Source: Richelia sp. UBA3308 (GTDB lineage: Bacteria; Cyanobacteriota; Cyanobacteriia; Cyanobacteriales; Nostocaceae). From it: a stretch of 46,043 bases of DNA. This document shows positions 25,055 to 33,114 of this stretch, piece after piece (positions within the stretch are counted from its first letter, which is position 1; every line of letters starts with the position of its first letter). The stretch is taken from the NCBI GenBank assembly GCA_002361335.1, contig DESS01000352.1, positions 2,322 to 48,364 on the forward strand. The letters are read 5' to 3'. Both the position numbers and the translations under genes were made by a program. Under the pieces are notes generated by a model. It saw only the letters and a program-made list of their open reading frames with translations. It did no database searches and had not been told where the DNA came from.

Positions 25055-25445
25055 CATAGTGGGGCGGGGGGACTTGAAAATTTCGCTTTTGAGACACTCG
25101 CGAGCAGACACATCCCCCCGGCATTATGCCGCCCCCTCTTACCAAGTCAGCGAGCAAGGGTATTTCACCTGTCCTTTTTTTCCCGCACTCCCTTTTGGGG
25201 AAACTTAAAAAATGGCCAGGCAGCCGTTATTCGATCATGCCGGATACAACACGAGTTAACCTGTTTTAAAGCCTGCCTGGGGTCCCCTAATTTTTTTTCA
25301 AAAATTTTTAGGGGTGCCCCTGCCAATTTTTTACGGAAATTGTAACCCACTCGGTCAAGTGCTTCGGAAAAGCACAACCGGGAGTGCTTTTATCTTCGGG
25401 GTGCAGGATGCAATTTTCCTGCTCCGTTGTTAACGCCGGTTAGAA
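25055..25445. ncRNA. GC-rich hairpin cluster, candidate untranslated RNA
   Basis: This gap is unlike its AT-rich surroundings. Visible pairings: GGGGCGG near 25061 with CCGCCCC near 25130; CGGCATTATGCCG at about 25119; CCAGGCAG (25212) with CTGCCTGG (about 25273); CCCCTAA (25285) with TTAGGGG (about 25308); GTGCTT with AAGCAC (about 25360-25376); GCAGGA with TCCTGC (about 25404-25422). I compared it from memory with RNase P RNA, tmRNA and SRP RNA and saw none of their conserved cores. It could be an RNA gene, a long leader of trmD or cphB, or dispersed repeats. Confidence 0.3.
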
Positions 25446-25536
25446 TCTTAATTTAAAGTTAGATGTGACAATATTTAAACATAAATTAAGTAATTAGAAA
25501 AACTTTCGTTTTGACGGAAAATCTCAAACCTTCGAC

Positions 25537-25550
25537 GTACTTTTATATAC
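25537..25550. promoter_or_regulatory. GTA-N8-TAC site (NtcA-type consensus)
   Basis: GTACTTTTATATAC fits the NtcA half-site pattern. TAATGT 19 bases downstream in the trmD direction is a weak -10 match. The motif is short enough to arise by chance several times in a window of this size, and cphB starts 628 bases away, so support is weak. Confidence 0.2.
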
Positions 25551-25645
25551 CCTAATTCAAGTTTATATGTAATGTAGTTCACTTAAGCTTCCGCATTAAG
25601 CAAGTGAGTTCAATTTAAGATTAGTGTCCGACCATACAAAATACT

Positions 25646-26380
25646 GTGCGTTTTGATATAGTTACGCTATTTCCCGATTGTTTTACTTCCGTTCTCAGTT
25701 CCGGGCTGATTGGTAAGGCTTTAGCCAAACAGATTGCCAGCGTGCATTTTGTAAATCCGCGAGACTTTACCACCGATAAGCACCGGAAAGTCGATGATGA
25801 ACCTTATGGTGGAGGAGTAGGAATGTTGATGAAGCCCGGACCTATTTTCGCCGCTGTGGAATCCCTACCAGTTTTACAGCGACGGGAGGTAATAATGATG
25901 AGTCCTCAAGGAGAAACCATAAATCAGCCCCTACTAAGAGAATTGGCAGGCAATTACGACCAATTAGTGGTAATCTGCGGTCATTATGAAGGAGTTGACG
26001 AGCGAGTATTAGAATTAGTCACCCGTGAAGTTTCTTTGGGAGACTTTATTCTTACCGGCGGTGAAATACCTTCAATGGCTTTAATTAATGGTGTTGTACG
26101 TCTGCTTCCAGGTACTGTAGGTAAAACAGAATCTTTAAAATTGGAAAGCTTTGAAGAAGGGTTATTAGATTATCCCCAATATACCCGTCCCGCCGTATTT
26201 CGCGATCGCAATGTCCCCGATGTATTATTATCAGGGAACCATGCAGCAATTGCACGGTGGCGTTATGAGCAACAAATCACCAGAACTCGCAAGCGTCGTC
26301 CCGATTTATTCAAAGCCTGGCTCGATGAGAAGGGGAGACAAGGGAACAAGGAAGGGGACAAGGAGACAAGGGGATCCTAG
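25646..26380 (+). CDS. trmD: tRNA (guanine-37-N1)-methyltransferase
   Basis: A 244-residue SPOUT methyltransferase that makes m1G37 in tRNA. MRFDIVTLFPDCF at the N-terminus, YGGGVGMLMKPGPIF, CGHYEGVDERV and LGDFILTGGE (the trefoil-knot SAM site) are all present. The start is GTG at 25646. The last dozen or so residues (KGRQGNKEGDKETRGS) are encoded by degenerate ACAAGGG-type heptamers and extend past the usual end of TrmD, so they are probably a repeat-derived, dispensable tail. Confidence 0.94.
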   Translation: MRFDIVTLFPDCFTSVLSSGLIGKALAKQIASVHFVNPRDFTTDKHRKVDDEPYGGGVGMLMKPGPIFAAVESLPVLQRREVIMMSPQGETINQPLLRELAGNYDQLVVICGHYEGVDERVLELVTREVSLGDFILTGGEIPSMALINGVVRLLPGTVGKTESLKLESFEEGLLDYPQYTRPAVFRDRNVPDVLLSGNHAAIARWRYEQQITRTRKRRPDLFKAWLDEKGRQGNKEGDKETRGS

Positions 26381-26520
26381 AGACATAGGTATTGGGCATG
26401 GGGGAGGCAGTCCTCCGGCACGGTTCCCTCCGTTGTAGGAACTGCCGTTATAGGGCATGGGGCATGGGAAGATGAAGGAAATTTTCAATACCAGTACTCC
26501 TAACTTCTCATTCCCGCCCT
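26381..26520. other. Spacer with GGGCATGG-type repeats
   Basis: Contains GGCATGGG-type short repeats and an imperfect stem (CAGTCCTCCGGCACGG / CCGTTGTAGGAACTG region, about 26409-26445). No gene seen. Confidence 0.35.
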
Positions 26521-26721
26521 TCTAACAACTAATGAGTAACGAGTAACGAGTAACGAGTAACGAGTAACGAGTAACGAGTAATAAATAAAAAATAACGAAT
26601 AATAACTAATAACTAACAATTAACAACTAAAGAGTCACGATAAACGAGTAACGAGTAACGAGTAACGAGTAACAAGTAACAACCAACAACTAACAACTAA
26701 CAACTAACAACTAACAATTAA
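26521..26721. repeat. Heptamer arrays ACGAGTA and AACTAAC reaching ispF
   Basis: About seven ACGAGTA units (26531-26580), a degenerate stretch, four more (26643-26675), then AACTAAC/AACAACT units to about 26718. The array ends just before the ispF start codon. STRR-type repeats of heterocystous cyanobacteria. Confidence 0.9.
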
Positions 26722-26724
26722 TTG

Positions 26725-27201
26725 ATGAATATTCGTATTGGAAACGGCTACGATATACATCGCTTGACTACTGAACGTAGGTTAATTTTGGGCGGTGTGG
26801 AAATTTCTCATTCTCTAGGTTTATTAGGACACAGTGATGCCGATGTCCTAACTCATGCGATTATGGACGCAATGTTAGGAGCGCTTTCTTTGGGGGATAT
26901 CGGTCATTATTTTCCCCCCAGCGATCCTCAATGGGCTGGTGCTGATAGTTTAATGCTTTTGGTTAAGGTTAATGATTTGATTCAAGAACGAGGTTGGCGG
27001 GTGGGGAATATTGATTCTGTAGTGGTAGCGGAACGTCCTAAATTAAAACCGCACATTGAAAAAATGCGCCAAAAATTAGCAGGTGTTTTACAAATAGAAC
27101 CAAACGCAGTTGGCATTAAGGCTACTACTAATGAAAAATTAGGTCCGGTTGGTGAAGAAAAAGCTATTTGTGCTCATGCTGTGGTTTTATTAACGACTTA
27201 A
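26725..27201 (+). CDS. ispF: 2-C-methyl-D-erythritol 2,4-cyclodiphosphate synthase
   Basis: A 158-residue enzyme of the MEP isoprenoid pathway. Metal ligands Asp10 and His12 (GYDIHRL) and His44 (DADVLTHA) are present, along with LGDIGHYFPPSD and the C-terminal GIKATTNEKLG. It functions as a cytosolic homotrimer. The frame allows a TTG three bases upstream, but the ATG at 26725 gives the standard MNIRIGNGYDIHRL start. There is no Shine-Dalgarno: the leader is heptamer repeat sequence up to the start. It lies downstream of trmD on the same strand. Confidence 0.95.
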   Translation: MNIRIGNGYDIHRLTTERRLILGGVEISHSLGLLGHSDADVLTHAIMDAMLGALSLGDIGHYFPPSDPQWAGADSLMLLVKVNDLIQERGWRVGNIDSVVVAERPKLKPHIEKMRQKLAGVLQIEPNAVGIKATTNEKLGPVGEEKAICAHAVVLLTT

Positions 27202-27218
27202 AGGGCATGGGGCATGTG

Positions 27219-27261
27219 GGATTGAGGGAGTGAGAGAGGGAGTGAGGGAGGGAGTGAGGGG
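27219..27261. repeat. Purine array, left arm of an inverted pair
   Basis: GGATTGAGGGAGTGAGAGAG and further GGGAGTGA units. Its reverse complement reappears at 27481-27520 with the same GGATTGAGGGAG start, giving inverted arms about 220 bases apart. Confidence 0.75.
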
Positions 27262-27320
27262 AGTTTAAAAGACTGCAGGTTGGCAGCATAAAGCTACCTC
27301 CCACACTTCCCACACCTGCC

Positions 27321-27437
27321 AACTTGGTCGCTTCGTTAGATTTGCAAGCAGTGCGCGATCGCTTACAAGGGATTAAATACAATGCTCTTGGTGGTGCATT
27401 TTGGAATCTTTACGAGTTAAAAATTACTGAAAATTAA
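27321..27437 (+). pseudogene. C-terminal remnant of a family-5 solute-binding protein
   Basis: An open frame of 38 codons plus stop reads NLVASLDLQAVRDRLQ then GIKYNALGGAFWNLYELKIT and EN. It aligns along its whole length, including the stop position, with the end of the intact gene downstream (YLVNALSLAAIRNKFE, then GIKYNAIGGAFWNIDEIKVT). Nothing upstream in the 120 bases to ispF continues the homology. It is therefore the tail of a deleted paralogue. Confidence 0.85.
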
Positions 27438-27480
27438 ATTACTCCCGTCACGCTCTAAGATTTCCTATGATAATTTCTTT

Positions 27481-27520
27481 CTCCCTCACTCCCTCCCTCT
27501 CTCACTCCCTCCCTCAATCC
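27481..27520. repeat. Pyrimidine array, right arm of the inverted pair
   Basis: CTCCCTCACTCCCTCCCTCT and CTCACTCCCTCCCTCAATCC, the reverse complement in type of 27219-27261. Confidence 0.75.
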
Positions 27521-27625
27521 TCACCGGTAATCATAAAGCCGGGAAGGGAGTAGTGGTGGTCCGAAGTCCATTATAATTCTTTAAAAATCTATTTTCGCTA
27601 CAATCGCAATCAGTATAATCGACTA

Positions 27626-29392
27626 ATGAAATATCTACTTAATTGCAATTTTCGGCGTTTGCGTTTAACATTGATTCTGGCGACCATAACCGCACTATTG
27701 ATTGCTGCTTGCAATCGGGCAAATTTTAAAACCCAAGCAGCACAAGCACCTCAATTGATACTTAGTATTCTCAGCGATCCTAAAACCTTTAACTACGCTC
27801 TTTCTCAAGAATCACCTAATATTTTCCCCTATACTTTTGAAGGATTAACGACTCAAAGCCCTATAACCGGAGAAATTGAACCAGCATTATCCCAATCCTG
27901 GGAAATTTCTGATGACGGATTGCGGTTTGTTTTTACCCTGCGGCAGGGCTTGAAATGGTCGGACGGTAAACCATTAACTGCTGATGATGTGGAATTTACT
28001 TACAACGATATTTATTTCAATAAAGAAATTCCTACCGATACGAAAGACACTTTTAAAATTGGTGAAAGCGGTGAACTACCCAAGGTGAAAAAACTCGATG
28101 AACGGCGGGTGGAATTTACTTTAACCGAAGCTTTTCGACCTTTCTTACAGAATACGGGAACTCCTATCTTACCGGCTCATGCTTTGCGAGAATCGGTAGA
28201 AAAAAAAGATGGAGAAGGAAAACCGTTATTTTTACAAAAATGGGGTGTTGATACTCCTGTTGACGAAATTGTCACTAATGGACCTTATAAATTAGCCCGT
28301 TACAATACTACTCAGCGGGTGATATTTCAGAGTAACCCCTATTACTGGCGCAAAAATAAACCATTAATTGACAAAGTAAATTGGGAAATTGTTGAATCTC
28401 AAGATACTTCTTTACTACAATTTCGTTCTGGTAGCTTGGATTCTGTAGGAGTAACACCAGATTATTTTTCTTTACTTAAGCAAGAAGAAAAACGTGGTAA
28501 TTTTGAAATTTATAATGGTGGTGCAGCTACTGGCACATCTTTTGTATTTTTCAATTTAAATAAAGGTAAAAGAGACGGTAAATCTTTAGTTGATCCCGTC
28601 AAATCAAAATGGTTTAATACTAAAGAATTCCGCCAAGCCGTAGCTTATGCCATCGACCGCCAAACTATGATTAACAATACATATCGTGGTTTAGGTAAAA
28701 CCCAAAATTCCCCAATTTCTGTACAAAGTCCCTATTATCTTTCTCCAAAAGAAGGATTAAAGGTCTACGATTACAATTTAGATAAGGCAAGAGAATTACT
28801 TAAAAAAGCCGAATTTAAATACAATAGCCAAGGTCAATTATTAGACAAAGATGGAAATCGAGTCCGCTTCACTTTACTCACAAATTCCGGTAATAAAATT
28901 CGGGAAGCAATGGGGGCGCAAATTAAATCTGACTTGAATAAAATTGGCATTCAAGTTGATTTTACACCTCTTGCTTGGAATACTTATTTAGATAAGCTCT
29001 CCAATACTTTAAACTTTGACATGGCATTGATTGGTTTAACTGGTGGTTTGGAACCTAATCAAGGTGCCAATGTATGGAAACCTGAAGGGGGTTTACATAT
29101 GTTTAATCAGAAACCACAAGCCGGACAAAAACCAATTGAAGGTTGGGAAGTTTCTCCTTGGGAAGCTGAAATAGGAAGGCTTTATGTCAAAGCTACACAG
29201 GAATTAGACGAAGCCAAGGTTAAGGAAATCTACGGCGAAACTCAACGAATTGCTCAAGAAAATTTACCTTTTATCTATTTGGTTAATGCCCTTTCATTAG
29301 CAGCTATACGCAATAAATTTGAGGGTATCAAATACAATGCTATTGGTGGTGCTTTTTGGAATATTGATGAAATTAAAGTGACTAAGGAATAG
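27626..29392 (+). CDS. ABC transporter solute-binding lipoprotein, family 5
   Basis: A 588-residue extracytoplasmic binding protein of the peptide/nickel/opine class (SBP_bac_5). The signal peptide ends LLIAAC with lipidation Cys29. ILSILSDPKTFNYAL, LSQSWEISDDGLRFVFTLRQ, GLKWSDGKPLTADDVEFTY and VAYAIDRQTMINN are family hallmarks. It would deliver ligand to an ABC permease; no permease or ATPase gene is nearby, so the partner lies elsewhere. The ligand cannot be read from sequence. A 39-codon remnant of a second copy precedes it. The ATG at 27626 starts the basic signal-peptide n-region. Confidence 0.9.
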   Translation: MKYLLNCNFRRLRLTLILATITALLIAACNRANFKTQAAQAPQLILSILSDPKTFNYALSQESPNIFPYTFEGLTTQSPITGEIEPALSQSWEISDDGLRFVFTLRQGLKWSDGKPLTADDVEFTYNDIYFNKEIPTDTKDTFKIGESGELPKVKKLDERRVEFTLTEAFRPFLQNTGTPILPAHALRESVEKKDGEGKPLFLQKWGVDTPVDEIVTNGPYKLARYNTTQRVIFQSNPYYWRKNKPLIDKVNWEIVESQDTSLLQFRSGSLDSVGVTPDYFSLLKQEEKRGNFEIYNGGAATGTSFVFFNLNKGKRDGKSLVDPVKSKWFNTKEFRQAVAYAIDRQTMINNTYRGLGKTQNSPISVQSPYYLSPKEGLKVYDYNLDKARELLKKAEFKYNSQGQLLDKDGNRVRFTLLTNSGNKIREAMGAQIKSDLNKIGIQVDFTPLAWNTYLDKLSNTLNFDMALIGLTGGLEPNQGANVWKPEGGLHMFNQKPQAGQKPIEGWEVSPWEAEIGRLYVKATQELDEAKVKEIYGETQRIAQENLPFIYLVNALSLAAIRNKFEGIKYNAIGGAFWNIDEIKVTKE

Positions 29393-29441
29393 TTTATAGG
29401 TCTGCATTTTAAAGGTGAGTGGTTTGTTTTTCCGGCAACCA

Positions 29442-29471
29442 TGTAGAGACTTTATATATAACGTCTCTACA
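29442..29471. repeat. TGTAGAGAC/GTCTCTACA hairpin
   Basis: A perfect 9-bp stem (29442-29450 with 29463-29471) around an AT loop. It lies in the leader of larB and is the best copy of a hairpin type also at 1237 and 20612. Confidence 0.7.
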
Positions 29472-29538
29472 CAATTTCTGGGAAAACCCCTGTCATCTTC
29501 CCCTAACCCCCGAACTCTATCCCCTCATCCCATGTTCT

Positions 29539-30315
29539 ATGACCAACGAAAAAGCTCTACAATCTCTACTAAATGCTGTTGCTAACGGTAATTTATCAAC
29601 CGATGCTGCATTTTCACAATTAAAAAATTTAGCCTATGAACCTGTAGAAGAATTTGCCAAAATTGACCATCATCGCTCTTTAAGAACTGGTTTCCCGGAA
29701 GTCATTTGGGGGCCTGGTAAAACTCCCGAACAAATCGCTAGCATTATGCAGGTGATGCGTCAACGCAATCAAGTTGTGATGGCCACTCGCATTACTCCGG
29801 AAGTTTACGGAATTTTGCAACCCAAGGTGAGAAATTTACGCTACTACGAAGCCGCAAGAATCTGCGCGATCGCACCCCAAAATATCGAAGTTCAATATTC
29901 CGGTACAATTGGTATTCTTTCTGCTGGAACTGCGGATCTACCAGTTGCTGAAGAAGCTGCAGTTACCGCCGAACTTTCGGGTTTTCAGGTAGAGAGGTTA
30001 TGGGATGTGGGAGTTGCGGGAATTCACCGCTTGTTAAATAATCGCCATGTCATAGAATCGGCGACGGTATTAATTGTTGTGGCGGGAATGGAAGGCGCGT
30101 TACCGAGTGTTGTAGCAGGTTTAGCGGACTCCCCCGTAATAGCCGTGCCCACCAGCATTGGTTATGGTGCAAGCTTTGGTGGTTTAGCGCCTTTATTAAC
30201 CATGCTTAACTCTTGTGCGGCGGGTATTGGAGTAGTGAATATAGATAATGGATTTGGTGCAGCGGTTTTAGCAGGACAGATTTTACGGTCTGCCGAGAAA
30301 TTACGGATGTCATAA
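29539..30315 (+). CDS. larB: Nickel-pincer cofactor biosynthesis protein LarB
   Basis: A 258-residue protein with the LarB layout: helical N-terminal part (LQSLLNAVANGNLSTDAAF), the DHHRSLRTGFPEVIWGPGK segment, then a PurE/AIR-carboxylase-like C-terminal domain (GTIGILSAGTADLPVAEEA, VVAGMEGALPSVVAGL and the GYGASFGGLAPLL loop). LarB carboxylates and hydrolyses nicotinic acid adenine dinucleotide as the first step to the nickel-pincer nucleotide. The frame is open 40 codons upstream, but that stretch includes a dispersed hairpin, so the ATG at 29539 is chosen. No larA, larC or larE is seen in the window. Confidence 0.9.
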   Translation: MTNEKALQSLLNAVANGNLSTDAAFSQLKNLAYEPVEEFAKIDHHRSLRTGFPEVIWGPGKTPEQIASIMQVMRQRNQVVMATRITPEVYGILQPKVRNLRYYEAARICAIAPQNIEVQYSGTIGILSAGTADLPVAEEAAVTAELSGFQVERLWDVGVAGIHRLLNNRHVIESATVLIVVAGMEGALPSVVAGLADSPVIAVPTSIGYGASFGGLAPLLTMLNSCAAGIGVVNIDNGFGAAVLAGQILRSAEKLRMS

Positions 30316-30365
30316 TTTACATCTTTAAGCTATTACGGTGATACTAACCAATACATTAGTTAAAA

Positions 30366-30617
30366 ATGAGACTTTGGTCAATTCTGGGTGGATTTACTAT
30401 TAGTTTGTGGCTGATAATTTTATTATCAAATACTGTTAATGCTCAGGGCACAATACCGGTAAACTGGATTGTAGTAGCCCAGACAATCTCCGATCCAGAC
30501 CTTTTAGGTCAAATACAAAAAGCTTTTAATAACTTTGTGGAAACAGGTCAAGTGTGGGCGCTGTTAATTGGATTAATACTTGGTTATTTAATTCGGAATT
30601 TAACAAGCTATGGATAA
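30366..30617 (+). CDS. Small membrane protein, unknown
   Basis: An 83-residue protein with an N-terminal hydrophobic segment (about 5-25, possibly a signal peptide ending NAQG), a soluble loop (DPDLLGQIQKAFNNFVETGQ) and a C-terminal membrane helix WALLIGLILGYLIRNL at about 64-79. It lies 50 bases after larB and 89 before argH on the same strand, so a larB-argH transcript is possible. I do not recognise a family. The coding call rests on its structure and spacing. Confidence 0.65.
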   Translation: MRLWSILGGFTISLWLIILLSNTVNAQGTIPVNWIVVAQTISDPDLLGQIQKAFNNFVETGQVWALLIGLILGYLIRNLTSYG

Positions 30618-30706
30618 GAATGCCCGAATTTAGAATTTAGAATGCCCGAATTTCTCCTTGTGCTTCTATTTCCCCATGCTCTAATTTCCCTATCATCTTC
30701 CCATCT

Positions 30707-32098
30707 ATGACACAGACACAACAAACTTGGAGCCAGCGGTTTGAATCAGCGTTGCACCCTACTATTACTCGCTTTAATGCCAGTATTAATTTCGATATTG
30801 AATTAATTGAATACGATTTAACTGGTTCCATCGCTCATGCCAAAATGCTGGCTAAGTGCGGTATTATTTCTTCACAAGAAGGGGAGCAGTTAGTTACTGG
30901 TTTAGAACAGATTCGCCAAGAATACCGCCAAGGTAAATTTAATCCAGATGTTGATTCGGAAGATGTACATTTTGCCGTTGAACATCGTTTGGTAGAAATC
31001 ATTGGTGATGTGGGTAAGAAAATACACACCGGACGTTCTCGTAATGACCAGGTGGGTACCGATACGAGACTTTATTTACGATCCCAAATTGAGCTAATTC
31101 GACAGCAATTACGGGAATTTCAAACAGTTTTACTTGATATTGCCGAAAAACATGTTGAAACTTTGATTCCTGGTTACACTCATTTACAACGCGCTCAACC
31201 TTTAAGTCTGGCTCATCATCTCTTGGCTTATTTCCATATGATGCAGCGGGATTGGGAAAGGTTAGGTGATGTTTATACAAGAGTAAATATTTCACCTTTG
31301 GGATGCGGTGCTTTAGCTGGAACGACTTTCCCTATCGATAGACATTACAGCGCTCAACTATTGCATTTTGAGAAAGTTTATGATAATAGCCTTGATGGTG
31401 TAAGCGATCGCGATTTTGTAATAGAATTTTTGAGTGCTGCTAGTTTAATCATGGTTCATCTAAGCCGGTTGTCGGAAGAGGTGATTTTGTGGTCTTCTGA
31501 GGAATTTGGCTTTGTCACCCTAAAAGATAGCTGTGCTACAGGTTCGAGTATTATGCCTCAGAAAAAAAATCCCGATGTACCAGAATTGGTGCGGGGTAAA
31601 ACGGGGAGAGTATTTGGTCATTTGCAAGCAATGTTGGTGATGATGAAAGGATTACCACTGGCTTATAACAAAGATTTGCAGGAAGATAAAGAAGGTTTAT
31701 TTGATGGGGTAAATACAGTTAAAGCTTGTTTATCAGCAATGACAATTTTGCTGGGAGAAGGTTTAGAATTTTGCGATCGCCGTTTAGCAGAAGCAGTAGA
31801 GTCAGATTTTTCTAATGCAACCGATGTCGCAGATTATTTAGCAGCACGGGGTGTTCCCTTCCGAGAAGCTTATAATCTTGTAGGAAAAGTTGTGAAAACT
31901 AGTATCGCTGCCGGTAAACTTCTCAAAGACTTGAGTTTGTCAGAGTGGAAACAGTTGCATCCTAAATTTGAGAATGATATTTATGAAGCGATATCACCCC
32001 GTCAAGTTGTAGCAGCACGTAATAGCTATGGTGGAACCGGTTTTGAGCAGGTAGCTCTTGCATTGCAGGCTGCTCGTTCTCAAATGGAAGTTAATTAA
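30707..32098 (+). CDS. argH: Argininosuccinate lyase
   Basis: A 463-residue lyase giving arginine and fumarate from argininosuccinate. The superfamily signature GSSIMPQKKNPD is intact, and TGRSRNDQVGTD, GYTHLQRAQP and the C-terminal SPRQVVAARNSYGGT are typical of ArgH. Full length and cytosolic. It supplies arginine, a substrate of the cyanophycin synthetase encoded 7 kb away. The leader has AT-rich GAATTTAGAAT repeat fragments and no clear Shine-Dalgarno. Confidence 0.96.
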   Translation: MTQTQQTWSQRFESALHPTITRFNASINFDIELIEYDLTGSIAHAKMLAKCGIISSQEGEQLVTGLEQIRQEYRQGKFNPDVDSEDVHFAVEHRLVEIIGDVGKKIHTGRSRNDQVGTDTRLYLRSQIELIRQQLREFQTVLLDIAEKHVETLIPGYTHLQRAQPLSLAHHLLAYFHMMQRDWERLGDVYTRVNISPLGCGALAGTTFPIDRHYSAQLLHFEKVYDNSLDGVSDRDFVIEFLSAASLIMVHLSRLSEEVILWSSEEFGFVTLKDSCATGSSIMPQKKNPDVPELVRGKTGRVFGHLQAMLVMMKGLPLAYNKDLQEDKEGLFDGVNTVKACLSAMTILLGEGLEFCDRRLAEAVESDFSNATDVADYLAARGVPFREAYNLVGKVVKTSIAAGKLLKDLSLSEWKQLHPKFENDIYEAISPRQVVAARNSYGGTGFEQVALALQAARSQMEVN

Positions 32099-32111
32099 TC
32101 CTTAAAAGAAG

Positions 32112-32147
32112 TATTTGCGGAGCATTTAAATAGATACTCCGCAAATA
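32112..32147. terminator. Hairpin between convergent argH and small basic protein
   Basis: A perfect 11-bp stem pairs TATTTGCGGAG (32112-32122) with CTCCGCAAATA (32137-32147). T-rich sequence (TTCTTTTAAG) follows on the minus strand; the plus-strand side is followed by A-runs, so it best terminates the minus-strand gene. Confidence 0.7.
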
Positions 32148-32190
32148 AAAAAAATAAAAAATTTCGAGAATAAAAATTGGATAAAGAAAA

Positions 32191-32367
32191 TTAGTCAATG
32201 GCCGCAGCGCCGGTATCAGATGCTTGATTCTCCTCTTGTTCCGATTGCGGCGATGATTGCTGGTATCTTCTTTGATAACGTCCTGTATTAGTTCGTTTAC
32301 GAAACTTTCGGGCATATGCCTGGTTCCGTAGCGCCTTTTCTTTCTTCAGGTTACGGCGCTTAGCCAT
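32191..32367 (-). CDS. Small basic cyanobacterial protein, unknown
   Basis: A 58-residue protein. The first half is very basic (MAKRRNLKKEKALRNQAYAR, then KFRKRT); the second is Gln/Ser/Glu-rich. The frame is open seven codons upstream, but GAGGTGA lies just before the ATG at 32367, which decides the start. The basic N-terminus suggests nucleic-acid or ribosome binding, as in small ribosomal accessory proteins; it matches none that I can name. Single gene, convergent with argH. Confidence 0.75.
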   Translation of the reverse strand: MAKRRNLKKEKALRNQAYARKFRKRTNTGRYQRRYQQSSPQSEQEENQASDTGAAAID

Positions 32368-33114
32368 ATTCACCTCATGAATAAACAACGTAAGACATAC
32401 TGGTAGGCATTACATAGATAATGTGAGTTATCTATTTTATTGATGTTGATACAATTGTAGCCTAAACCAGCTATGAGCCTATTTTAAACAGCAATATAGT
32501 CTATCCCATTTATTTTTGTGATGTCAATGGCTTGCACTAAGTTTATAGGATTTTAGATTTTGTACAGTTTTTTGTCAGAAACAATTAGTGTTTAGAGTAA
32601 TAGATTTTTTTCGTCTATGGGCTTGCCAAACAATTATTGAGTATAAATTCAAGTAACTTACACAGAATTTTCAGCCGAGCCACAGCATTTATTTGTGATG
32701 ATCTAAGTTCTAAAGAATTTGTTTAGATTTTATTTTGATTTTATTTTAATAAAAAACACATAGGCTTTTAAGTGTGGAACTGTCAAAAATATTTTTAATA
32801 ATTATTTAAAAGTTCTTATATTTTGAGATTTATATCAAGTGATTATTTGCCCAAAATAATGATTTCTTATGACTTTAGCCTGAATGTAATACCAATAACA
32901 AGCCAATTCTTATTTTATTAACAGTTGGTTGGAAAGTATAGTTATACACAACAAATATTAAGACTTTCGATGGTAAAATTAAGCTGTTCTACGATAATCG
33001 TTAGAATAAAAGCCTAATCCACAAGTATTTTTTTATCAAAACGACTCTTCCGAGGGTAGTTTTAATGAAAGCAGTGGGTAAAAGGAAATAAGTACAACAC
33101 CGCAAATTTGAACA
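32368..33114. other. About 750-base gap, no gene seen
   Basis: Uniformly AT-rich with no coding frame, repeat array or recognised RNA. It separates divergent genes (small basic protein and Nudix hydrolase) and should contain both promoters. The length is large for promoters alone. Confidence 0.4.

Noticed and set aside
25055..25445. RNase P RNA, tmRNA or SRP RNA in the GC-rich island
   Set aside because: None of their conserved cores (for example the GAGGAAAGTCCGGGC type segment of RNase P RNA) is present; kept only as an unnamed candidate.
26521..26721. Possible CRISPR-like array
   Set aside because: The repeat unit is 7 bp with no spacers, and no cas genes are present; it is an STRR array.
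29419..29538. N-terminal extension of larB by 40 codons from GTG
   Set aside because: The stretch contains the TGTAGAGAC hairpin and lacks family similarity; LarB proteins normally begin near the ATG at 29539.
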